Of a DNA stretch of 64,000 bases, positions 55,101 to 64,000 are shown in pieces. Under the pieces are notes generated by a model that was not told the origin of the DNA, did not search any database, and saw only the letters and a list, made by a program, of their open reading frames with translations. The stretch is taken from NCBI GenBank assembly GCA_020809705.1, contig CP085826.1:1674001-1738000 (forward strand). The letters are read 5' to 3'. The translations under genes and the position numbers were made by a program. The DNA comes from Calonectria ilicicola (taxonomy: Eukaryota > Ascomycota > Sordariomycetes > Hypocreales > Nectriaceae). The stretch's first letter is position 1. Each line of letters opens with the position of its first letter.

Positions 55101-57378
55101 ATTCTTCTGGCCGTAAGGGTCTCTTTGAGTAAAGGACCCAAAGAATAGAAAGCAACAGGTCTTCCATATTCTCGTTGTCCCGCATTAAGATATTCTTAAA
55201 AAGCTCGCTCAATCCACTTGGGATTTCTGCCAGTCTCTTCCTCATGGCAAAGCGACCTCGTCGCTCTTCTTTATTAAGAATATCGACAACAAGAACAATC
55301 CAAAGGAATACACCCGCAGCTTTCTCAACAAGTTGAGGTCTTAACTCTTCAATAAAGACAAGATCATTGATTCGGAGACGGCTTGCGATGTAATTTTGCA
55401 TATCTTCATGGTGACCTGGCAGATCCTCAAGGATTAATCGAGTGCCCCAGCGTATGTTGATATAGGGATAGTGACGACTAGAAAAACAAATTCTCAAATT
55501 GTTCACCATTTTGGAGTTCTCTGTCAATTCCTCGAAATATTCAATCATTTCCAATACTTGTTGCTCGTCACACTCGTCAAGAGCGTCTACAAAGCAAATG
55601 AATGAGCGGTGGCCAAGCGCAGATATTGCGTTTGAAAAAAGCTCCTTGAGAATGGCTAAAGATGGGCAATCTTCTTGATCACTTGCAATAAGCTCCGCAT
55701 CGTCAAAAATTGATTGGATATCGGTGTATTGCTGTAAGAGTTGGTATAGAAGAGATCTATACATGCCCCAGATAGACTTTTCCAATAGTTCACCTCGAGC
55801 GTTGAAGAAAAAAGAAGCAGTAAACACGTCTCCACGACGGTCCGCCTTTTTCTTGTTTGTGTATGCAAACTTCATAATTGTCGACTTGCCAACGCCTGGC
55901 TTCCCGCTGATCCATAAAAGTCCTCGGTGCTGGCTTGTCTTTCCAGGGTCCAGCCAGGCTTGATAGTCGGCGTGGTCAAGAAACCATCTGCAGGTCTTGC
56001 TGTGGGCAGATTTGATGGTCAACTTGCGGGAATCGATTTGTTCAAACTTTAGGGACTCTAGCAACCTTTGTCTACGCTCTCTGATAGAGGCTTTTACAGT
56101 CAGCCTGAAAGCTATGGTATTGGTTTATCCTCAGATGACAAACTTACCAGACTTGGTGTTGAATGCCGAGTCAGTTCTATTTAAACTACCATTCATCGCA
56201 GTGATATCGCTTTGAGGACTCCCAGAACTGGAACTATAGACGAGTTGTCGCGAAGGCTTTGGCAACAAGATATCCTCCGCCCTGGTTTCGGTCGCAGACA
56301 TTATCGATAATAGTTCCTTTGCATAGGCAGCGGCTGTGGCAGCCGAATACTTTTGCCAGTCTTTGTTTTTGTGAGAGTCAGAATAGTCACAGATACCCCG
56401 AATCGGGAGACAAGGCAAGACGTCCATTAAGCCTGCAGACTCCATCTCAAAGCATATCACATCCAGTTCCCGGGCAATTTTATCACGGGCAATCCCACTT
56501 CTCATGACTTGGTTACTGGAGCCGATTGCACCATAATGGATTCGAGGATCCTCGGTCAGTCGTTTACTTCGTGGGACTAATTTTGAGATGTCGCACGCGT
56601 TGCAGTCGACCGCTGTAGACATATGGTTATATGTGGCATTGAAGAGCCGGTCTGGCATATTTGGGCGGCCGTACTGGGATAAACCTTTGGTTTCAAAATT
56701 CTGCCACAGGATTGATGGGATGCGACTCGGTGCCAACTCATGTCTTGACCGTAAATTTGACACGACTGTGCCAAGTAAATTTTGAGGAATCCTTGAGATG
56801 GCGGTACGCTGAATCCGGTCATCTCCCACGATCTTGCCCAGGTCATACTGCATCACCCTTGTCCCCACGACAACATCCCCAAGGCGGATATCAGGCGTGC
56901 CAGGCACCCCACCCCCAATTCCCACCATCAATCCAAATTGAATCGACGGAAATGTACGCATAAGGTTGGTGAGGACGTTTGCTGCATTGTTCGTGCCGTA
57001 TTGCGCCGCTGGGAGACATGCAATGACAACATTGTGCTGTTCAACGGTGCCAAGCACGTAATTGTTGTTGTCATTCGTATGTCTTGGTAGATTCTCATGA
57101 GTCTCGTCTAGCACGGCGCGAGCTGCCGCCATCTCTATATGCAGCGCGCAGATCCATGCGACGGTATAATCTTCGTACGTGGGGTGGCCGCTTCGTACCG
57201 CATGGACGGTATTTTCCGGATCATCGCTAAAGGGATACCGTCTTTTTCGTGGGTTTAAACTGTCGACGTCAGAGTCATAGCCGTTGTCGGGTCGATCTCG
57301 GTTCGTGGGCATAGGGACTGAGCGTTCGACAAGCTGAGATTTGGTAGAAGTTGGACGGCTGTTGGTGAGAGTGTACAT
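52195..57378 (-). CDS. NLR-type STAND protein: nucleoside-phosphorylase-like, NACHT and ankyrin domains
   Basis: Two exons, 57378-56148 and 56111-52195, in phase across a very short 36-bp GTAAGT...TAG intron (an alternative GTTTGT intron, 56105-56143, also keeps frame), give about 1,715 residues. Residues ~70-370 match a PNP_UDP-type nucleoside phosphorylase fold: YTVAWICALHIEMAAARAVL, GLMVGIGGGVPG and CFEMESAGLMDVLPCLPIRG with CDYSDSHKNKDWQKY. The linker FEQIDSRKLTIKSAHSKTC precedes the NACHT NTPase with Walker A SGKPGVGKS (about 479-487) and Walker B FVDALDEC (about 584-591). From about residue 950 to the end lie 20 or more ankyrin repeats, several nearly identical at the DNA level. By analogy with fungal NLRs, ligand binding to the repeats drives NACHT oligomerisation and activates the N-terminal domain in non-self or damage responses. 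No HET or RIP-homotypic motif is fused. Confidence 0.92.
53290..53890 (-). repeat. 198-bp tandem repeats coding two-ankyrin units in the NLR
   Basis: Three successive copies share the start TTGAACAATTGTGTTTAAG at 53401, 53599 and 53797 (plus-strand sense), exactly 198 bp apart, with a related fourth half-copy before 53401. The copies at 53401 and 53599 differ at about a dozen of 198 positions by my count. Each encodes 66 residues, i.e. two ankyrin repeats (TASFKGLNTIVQLLL and DIEAQNKxNQTSLQLAIS). Differences cluster at a few codons in the inter-repeat loops (KDGNNS/KDGNDL/KDSNNS and NKDN/NRCN/NKYN), the usual ligand-facing fingertips. Confidence 0.9.
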
Positions 57379-59768
57379 CACCAGAATCAAGTGTTCAACA
57401 CCCGATAGAGGGTAGAATCACTTGGGGTGGGTGTCGGGATTACTGCTGATGCATGAAGATGGCGAAGTGCGGCAGGCAAACACAGCCTCATCAGGCTGCC
57501 ATGGGTGGGTGGCGAACCACTCTAGGGTAGTGAGAAAAGTCCCACTTGCAGATGCACAGCAAGTAGATTTCTTATTAAAAGATCCAAGTTTTAAACTACA
57601 ATCATATTAAGGTTTTTATTACTAAATTTAATGAAGTAATAAAAATATGCTTAATTTTTTATAATCTATCGAAAATTGAATTTCATCATTTATTACCCTG
57701 GCTAAAAGGTTGTGAAGATGCTAATTATTTCGATGAATTGAGCTGCCGCATTGGACTATTAAGATCACTTATTATATGGACTTCATAAAAGAAGTTGGCT
57801 TGTTGAGACATTAGGTTGCTTGTGCTTGTAGATATCGTTGTCGTTATTGACTTGGAGCGTACCCACTATGGCAGCGGAAATGGTTAGCCTGGGGGTTATC
57901 GTTACTGCATAGCGGCCATTAAGTTCTTGGCGATATGAGTCCCTATCGTCCAATGGATTATAGTCCATAGGAGGTTTAAAAAAATAGAACAAGATTTTAT
58001 TTGCTTCATTTTAGCGAGCCTTGTTATGGAGATGGTTAGCGAGACTCTATCGAAATCTTTTAAGGGTGCGAATAGTCTCAGTAAGATTTAGAAACCTATT
58101 TCTGAGTTCGTCCTCTATAGGCATTTTTGCAGGTTTGAGCTAGTATCCAGTGAAGAACCTAATGTGATGAAGTTGAAAATAAGGAATTAAAGTGTTTCCT
58201 GGTTGGCTGAAACGATGGAGATTGTTTGTTTGCTTTTGATGAAAGATCAAGTCCTTACTCTTGGCTGACACCCTGTTTACACTTGATCATCACTTCATTT
58301 TAGCTTATTCACTGTGAATTGCGCCCTGTTTCTCAATTTGGCAAAGATCAGTTTGTTTCCTCCGCATCACTGTTACCCACTGCATTCCTTGCCTGTTTGT
58401 CCCACCCCGCTCGCTTCTCTCGGTCCATTTCCGAATACCTCTTATCCAAGGCAATTGGTGAATAATTTTTTGGTTTCATCATAGATGCTGGATAGGCAAG
58501 AATAAAAGAGAAATGGCTGATTGAGTACGAGGTGTCGCTGGGTCTCTAAGAAGCTAGTATAAGGTCAACTAAGTCAATTCAAACCTTCAACTCCTCATCC
58601 CCTATGATCCTCTCTGTGAGACAAGAATGTTGCATCCTCCAAAGGAGGCAGCTTGTTATACCGCACCCTGTACAAGTTGCATTCCATAGTGAAGTTGTTC
58701 TAAGCAATGGACCGAACTTAGAGATGGAGCTAAGGACCGAACCCGGAACGAACGGCCGAACCCGCTGGGCCGAACCTAAAATAACGGAGCGATGGACCGA
58801 ACCTGAAGCAACAGACTTGAAGCGATTTCCCTACATAGAAGTCCATTAGACCTTACAAAAACCCGCCAAAAAAAAGGAGGTAACACATTTGCAAACTCAA
58901 TCACCACCATCAAATCACATATGGAAACGAATTCAAGATGCCCAAGATTAACAAGGATCTCCTAGAAATATTGGAAGCAGAACGATATGAATCATGGAAA
59001 TGACCTCAAGCCATCTTGAAGCTACTGAAATAAGAGTCAAGTTTTCCCAAAAGTTATCAAATGGTCGATGACGTAAAATTATCTCGGATCGACAGCATCA
59101 TGTCTCGCTCGGCCCGACTACTCCATCTCCTCTGGTAGCGAAATGATATGTGGCAACATCGGTCTCAATGGATTGGAATGTTCTTGTGTGGATCTTGGTT
59201 GCTGATCATAGCTGACAACTCAGAACTTGATTCTTTAGGTTTACAAAGAATAGACTAGGATCATATTGGCCACGGTGGGATATAGATCACGCGGAAAGGA
59301 CACCAGTGGTACCTCTAGTTCTAGGTCACAGGCCGTAATTGGCCAATGCAAAACCATTATTACTACATTTTCCATGTTTCTGGATATTTTCAAATTCCCT
59401 GCCATCCTTGGACGTTTTTTTTTAAGCCAAAGAGACGGTATGTTTTCACTTGTCCTTCATAAAGGAAAAAAAAACCAATTCCGTACATCCGCATGACTTA
59501 AATTTAGCCAACTAATCAATGGTGGATATGTGGCCGTGATCATCTACGATCAAACTTTGTTTATCCAAAAAGTCGCCGAGATGCTGATTCAGGGCAATCA
59601 TCATTCCAGATTCGAGGCGCTTGAGTCATTAAATTGAGGTAGCTAGTCCCGCGCCAAGATACGTATTTAAAACTCACGGTGGCGAACATTTTGTCTCTTT
59701 CATCAAGCTCTTCGTTCTCAAATCTGCAATCTAACAGTATCGATCTTATCGAATTAAACACCAACAAA
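57379..59768. other. Gene-poor interval upstream of the NLR
   Basis: About 2.4 kb with no intact gene. The first ~300 bp is the NLR upstream region. At 58712-58802 five copies of CCGAAC occur within ~90 bp inside a short open frame (58604-58849). After 58,930 there is a frame beginning MPKINKDLLEILEAERYESW, broken by a stop, which might be a Gag-like relic of an LTR element. A TATTTAAA element at 59664-59671 belongs to the next gene. Nothing else is supported. Confidence 0.45.
59664..59671 (+). promoter_or_regulatory. TATA-like element of the small cysteine-rich protein gene
   Basis: TATTTAAA, ~100 bp upstream of the ATG at 59769. Consensus and position only. Confidence 0.35.
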
Positions 59769-60085
59769 ATGAAGTTCTCTTTAGTCCTTCTTCTTGCTTA
59801 CGGAGTCATGGTTTCTGCCAATCCCGCTCCTAATCCTGGTATGTCCACTACGAATCGACAATGCATCGGCTTTTGGTAACATATTCTAACAAAATAGATC
59901 CCAAGGAGCTCGCTTCCAGAGTTGTACAACAAGCAGGGTGCTACTGGGAAGGGACGTCACCGGCCTGTAATGGTAAATGCAAGCCTGGTTGGTTTACCTG
60001 CAAGCGCGACAAAAGTGGTGACGGGAAGAAATGCTGGACTGGCGACAAGGCGCTTTGTTGCCCATCCGGCGATCAGTGCCCCTAA
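59769..60085 (+). CDS. Tiny secreted cysteine-rich protein, candidate effector or antimicrobial
   Basis: Two exons, 59769-59838 and 59898-60085, with a 59-bp GTATGT...TAG intron, give 85 residues. A signal peptide (MKFSLVLLLAYGVMVSA) is followed by a short Pro/Asn-rich linker and a ~50-residue domain with eight Cys at 38, 47, 51, 58, 69, 77, 78 and 84: C-x8-C-x3-C-x6-C-x10-C-x7-CC-x5-C. The CC pair and eight cysteines fit four disulfides, as in many fungal effectors and defensin-like or knottin-like proteins, but the spacing matches no family I can name. A frame upstream of the ATG is open to 59679 but has a poor leader. It sits alone in a gene-poor region between an NLR and an enzyme gene, a setting common for lineage-specific effectors. 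The role is inferred only. Confidence 0.8.
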
Positions 60086-62138
60086 GAAATTACAAGAGAC
60101 AACAAAAGCAATGAGGTGGCAGCGTGTAAGAAACTTCTGTAAGGTTCTAAAATAATATTAGCAAAACGTTACAGGGCGATATTGGCTATGAGACTAGGTT
60201 ACAATCTTTAAAGCTAGCCTCCTACCTTTGCTTAAATAAATACTATAAGCCTACTACCCGCTTGAAACGACCTAGTCGGGCCGGCCCGTCTAATCGAGCC
60301 CGATTTCACAGGCCTAGTCTGACCTGTTTTGACGGCAGGAACAAACACACCGGCTTAGACTGTGCCTTGAGAAGCTGTTTGTTCTGGCTTCTTGGCTATT
60401 GTGGTCTTCTTGTATAAACTTACGTTGATATTGATATTTTATACTTGCCTGAATCTTTATTTTTCAGTTATTCAAAGATTCATTCACTGGTATGTTTTCT
60501 AGACGTACGACGACAATCCCGCCGCATCGCCCAAGACCAATTCCTCGCTTGGCTCTCCCTCGATGACCACACCAGGCTAATTTGGCAGCCCACCAATGTG
60601 CTCACCAAGAGCACGAAGCCGCCCGCCAAGAGAACTTCAGTACCCTGTCGGACGATACCTCGTTAGCGTCTCAGGCCAACGAGGGGGTCTTCGTGGCCGA
60701 CGACGACGACCGATGGAGTCCCCCGAGTCCGAGACTGACTCGGGCTTTGATGATTTCTTTCTAAAAGCTCTTTTATATAAAATAGAGCAACATCGATTAG
60801 TCAAATCCCATGAATGATACGTTCAACTAGTGATAACCCAAACATCGCCCCGGTATGTTGTTTCTCCAAAACAACTCTTGAAAGAGTGCACCACCTCAGC
60901 CATTTCGCGTCATTTTCGGATTGATTTGAAAATAGATGAATAATTTCGATACATGATTCTTTTTTATTGTTTGTTTATTTATTTTTTACAATCAAATCAA
61001 TATCTTGGGGCAGCGGAGTCTTATACCATCCAAAGTGAAAAAATCTCAGAGACACAATCTTTCAATGGACCCTCGCTTGCGCAGTGGCACAAAAGCACGT
61101 CACGTTGGCATTCGTTATCGGCTTTTCGAACCCCCAGGCGCAATTCATGTCCATTTCTCAGATCACCATATGATGCGCTGAGTCATTAGGTGGGTTGGAG
61201 CGTAAAGTAGGAGGGTCCGAAGGAGCCAAGGTCAAGCTAGTCTTGTTGAGCTGATCCCATAAAGATAGGAGCCCGAAACGTGAGCCATTCAAGATACGGG
61301 ACTGTGATTGGCGTTTTTGTTGAGATCCGGAGTAGGACTTTTCCGCTTTGCGCGTCGGTCTCTTAGTGGCCACGACCTAAAAACCATTGGATTCTGATGC
61401 GCCACCCACACGGTGTGTTATCCGACCTTCTAGATGTAAGCGTCGCTTTTCTTAACAGCCGTAAATCAAGTTCCAATTTACCCATGAAAAAGAATGAATA
61501 TTCAGAGAAATGCTTCAGTATTGAGCTGTATACCACCATTGTCATCGGGAGTTTCCGACCCACCCGGCTACAATCATCCACCTCGTCGGAACTTGCCACT
61601 CTCAGAATCTCCACGCGTGCCTAGTTCGGGAACACCTTCCAATTACTAGCGCCAATCCCGGGGGATTCCAGATCTCAGCCCCAACCCTGCTCGCATTGAC
61701 ATCTGGCTGTGCTAGGGAGCTGCGGACCCTGGGCAATGGCGGCTCAAAATAGCTTGTAGGGTGGAATTGACAAGACTCCACTTCTTTTTGGGGCCGTCTC
61801 AAACCGAGATCGCAATGACATCAGAACGGTGAAGGACTCGGGCATCGAATTGGAACGCCTGGAGCTTCCCTTGTTTACCGAACTCGTCCGTGCTGCTTCC
61901 GAATCGGAGCCTGGGATTGTATCAGATGACTGTGTGGTTACGCATAATTCGTGCGCATCAGATTTATTGATAAAGATCAAGGCTGCGCTTCGTCGAGTCA
62001 GCCATGGTCGGTAGTTCTCGTATCTCTGTTATCTCAACCATAGATAAGACGACTCTATATATATTGATTCTATCAAGCTTTATATTTGGTCCATTCTAGA
62101 GTGAACTGGCATCTTTATCTTTGCATCTCATATTCACA
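60086..62138. other. Gene-poor interval with broken frames
   Basis: About 2 kb without an intact gene. Protein-like fragments occur in several frames: SRRIAQDQFLAWLSLDDHTR at ~60.5 kb and PMESPESETDSGFDDFFLKA at ~60.7 kb on the plus strand; QSRILNGSRFGLLSLWDQLN at ~61.3 kb and NSMPESFTVLMSLRSRFETA at ~61.8 kb on the minus strand. None can be joined into a phase-consistent gene, so relics of genes or transposons are likely. A TATATATA run at 62056-62063 lies ~75 bp before the next gene. Confidence 0.4.
62056..62063 (+). promoter_or_regulatory. TATA-like element of the DUF1338 gene
   Basis: TATATATA about 75 bp upstream of the ATG at 62139. Consensus and position only. Confidence 0.4.
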
Positions 62139-63593
62139 ATGGCTCCAAGCGCAATTGACCAGTCTCCGCCAAATTCGGCGTGGGTAGATTGTGATGATTT
62201 GCGAACTTCCTTCACACTGGCCATGTCGGCCATGTACAAGACCGAGGTTCCTCTATATGGAGACCTAGTCCGAATTGTCAATGATATCAATCAGTCAACC
62301 TTGGGCAGTGCCCTTGACCCCAAAGTTCTTGCAATGCGCTATGGTGACGTTTCATCATCACGACTCGACATCGAAAGACATGGTGCTATTCGACTTGGAA
62401 CACCTCATGAACTTCGAACTGTCCGCCGAATCTTCGCTTTGATCGGCCTTTATCCGGTCGGATATTATGACTTGTCAGCCGCTGGATTGCCGATGCACGC
62501 CACATGCTTTAGGCCAAAGATTGAGAGATCTCTCCACAAGAACCCATTCCGCGTCTTCACATCGGTGCTCCGACCGGAGCTGATCAAGGACGCTCGGGCC
62601 AGAGACTTGGCTTTGGACTTGCTCTCAAAACGAAACATTTTTAGCGATGAGCTCATGCGACTGCTTGGCCAAGGAGAAGCTCAAAATGGAAGATTGACAC
62701 CAGAGCAAGGCCGATCATTTGTTATTGAAGCCATGAAGACGTTCAGCTGGCACGGAACTGCAGCCGCTTCTCACGACGACTACCAATGCTTAAAAGCAGA
62801 ACACCCTATCCTAGCAGATATCGCCTGCTTCCGAAGCTCTCACATCAACCACCTCACTCCTCGCACTCTTTGCATTACTTCAGCCCAAGAGCGTATGAAG
62901 ACGGAAGGCTTAAAAGTGAAAGCTAGAATCGAAGGGCCGCCACCCAGAGCCTGCCCTATTCTCCTACGCCAAACAAGCTTCCTAGCCATTGAGGAGTCCA
63001 TAAAATTTCTTGCTCCTGCAAATTCATCCCCAGAGTCCTTAGTGCAGGGCTCTCATCGGGCCCGGTTTGGCGAGATTGAGGAAAGGGGAGCTGCCGTCAC
63101 TCCAGCTGGCCGGCGCCTTTATGATCAGTTACTGGAAGAGGCAATGGCAATGGCTGAACAAGCCGATCAGGAACCGAGCCCAGAAGAGTTTGACGAATTG
63201 GTTGAAACCGTCTTCAAGAAGTATCCTGATACTTGGGCTGAGTTGAGAAGATGTGATCTCATCTACTGCACATTCCAAGCCACTCGTAAAGGCATGGAAG
63301 AGCGGTTTTCGGCCAGAAGAACCTATCACCTGGACGACCTACTAGAGGAAGGCTTCCTGGAGGCCTTCCCAATGACATACGAGGACTTCTTGCCGCTATC
63401 AGCAGCTGGCATCTTTCAATCAAATCTGGGATCGAAATATCCAGGACGAGATACAGAAGCCTCTCCTGATATTGACGGAATGGAGAGAAGTCTGAGGACT
63501 AGTCTTGGTGATGCTGATGAAATTTACCGCGCTGCACAGACTGAAAGTCTTGCCAAATGTTCCGAGGATCTTGGTGTGGGGATTTTGATGTAG
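62139..63593 (+). CDS. 2-oxoadipate dioxygenase/decarboxylase-like protein (DUF1338)
   Basis: An intronless frame of 484 residues; the open frame begins at a TTG, and the first ATG, 62139 (MAPSAIDQSP), is chosen. It matches the DUF1338 family, whose bacterial member HglS is a 2-oxoadipate dioxygenase/decarboxylase making D-2-hydroxyglutarate in lysine catabolism, using a single iron. Diagnostic stretches are MRYGDVSSSRLDIERHGAIR, with a metal-ligand His at about 82, then LGTPHELRTVRRIFALIG and YPVGYYDLS. Next comes SSHINHLTPR, with the second His at about 240, and FGEIEERGAAVTPAGRRLYD with the Glu ligand near 330. The family length (~450-480) fits. It is probably cytosolic. In fungi the role is less clear than in bacteria; catabolism of lysine-derived keto acids is the best inference. 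Confidence 0.9.
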   Translation: MAPSAIDQSPPNSAWVDCDDLRTSFTLAMSAMYKTEVPLYGDLVRIVNDINQSTLGSALDPKVLAMRYGDVSSSRLDIERHGAIRLGTPHELRTVRRIFALIGLYPVGYYDLSAAGLPMHATCFRPKIERSLHKNPFRVFTSVLRPELIKDARARDLALDLLSKRNIFSDELMRLLGQGEAQNGRLTPEQGRSFVIEAMKTFSWHGTAAASHDDYQCLKAEHPILADIACFRSSHINHLTPRTLCITSAQERMKTEGLKVKARIEGPPPRACPILLRQTSFLAIEESIKFLAPANSSPESLVQGSHRARFGEIEERGAAVTPAGRRLYDQLLEEAMAMAEQADQEPSPEEFDELVETVFKKYPDTWAELRRCDLIYCTFQATRKGMEERFSARRTYHLDDLLEEGFLEAFPMTYEDFLPLSAAGIFQSNLGSKYPGRDTEASPDIDGMERSLRTSLGDADEIYRAAQTESLAKCSEDLGVGILM

Positions 63594-64000
63594 ATAATGT
63601 ACGACTAATTGCTTTCTTGCGACCAAGTCCGCGAGTATTTCCTTTCAAACGTTTTACACAGATTGAAACGTGTTGCGATAGGTGATGGATATAATATGGT
63701 TCGAATTACCGAAATGGTAGACCTTTAATAGTCAAGTCATGAAATTGTAACCCTCATTTGACTTACGCACTATATAAATTGTTGAGGAGATCGGTGATTA
63801 ACATGGTGCTGTTGAATACGACTGCGCGATACAGCTCCTACATTATGATTCTTTCCAATCAGAATAATCCTTTTTTTCCATTTTGATGGCGGCATCTGGC
63901 TGGATTACTTTCAGTAGGTACAAAATAAGCACCTCTAATGCCGAACTTGTAGCATATGCAAGATTATTGAACTCCCAACACAATTATCGCCTCCTGCTCG
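63594..64000. other. 3' flank to window end
   Basis: A+T-rich downstream DNA of the DUF1338 gene. No gene seen in the last 400 bp. Confidence 0.5.

Noticed and set aside
52195..57378. CRISPR-like or satellite interpretation of the 198-bp repeats
   Set aside because: The repeats keep an open reading frame and encode clear ankyrin units, with no spacers.

Overview
The window looks like nuclear DNA of a filamentous ascomycete (Pezizomycotina). Most genes are interrupted by short introns, mainly 49-120 bp, with GTRNGT donors and YAG acceptors. The families present are typical of that group: a HET-domain protein, a PNP-NACHT-ankyrin NLR, a Zn2Cys6 regulator, SAT4/rhodopsin-type membrane proteins, a berberine-bridge-type oxidase and a YOR1-like ABC transporter. 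The first ~1.5 kb is extremely A+T rich, as expected of repeat DNA worn down by repeat-induced point mutation (RIP) or of an AT isochore. A Hypocreales/Sordariomycete origin is my guess, not something the sequence proves.

Layout. 1-1560: AT-rich block. 1.7-16 kb: metallo-beta-lactamase-fold hydrolase, APC-superfamily permease, HET protein, secreted amidase and a rhodopsin-domain membrane protein, then ~3.5 kb with no convincing gene. 16.5-25.9 kb: full ABCC transporter, divergent from an AMP-forming acyl-CoA synthetase, followed by a glutathione S-transferase; these three could form a detoxification or export neighbourhood. 26.7-33.4 kb: small secreted protein, ~2.5 kb of decayed spacer, secreted FAD-linked oxidase and secreted SMP-30-like beta-propeller. 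33.9-43.6 kb: aquaporin, second rhodopsin-domain protein, GNAT acetyltransferase divergent from an FAD-dependent oxidoreductase, and a convergent Zn2Cys6 regulator whose frame holds an in-frame TAA. 44.6-52.1 kb: large glycosylated membrane protein, an unrecognised protein built from two copies of one ~86-residue module, another unrecognised protein and a second permease. 52.2-57.4 kb: the NLR. 57.4-64 kb: gene-poor, with a tiny 8-cysteine secreted protein and a 2-oxoadipate dioxygenase/decarboxylase-like enzyme.

How the genes fit together. The strongest system-level story is self/non-self and stress recognition: a HET protein, and an NLR with an N-terminal nucleoside-phosphorylase-like domain, a NACHT NTPase and a long ankyrin array containing nearly identical 198-bp repeats, which suggests an actively diversifying recognition surface. 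Around these lie secreted or small candidate effectors (26.7 and 59.8 kb), transporters and redox enzymes of an accessory character. No PKS, NRPS or terpene core gene is visible, so I do not call a classical biosynthetic cluster.

Gene models were assembled by hand from reading frames and splice consensus. Each reported multi-exon model keeps phase across its introns; exon limits are given with each gene. Start codons are ATG choices. Where a reading frame appeared to begin upstream at TTG or GTG, I moved the start to the first or best-supported ATG.
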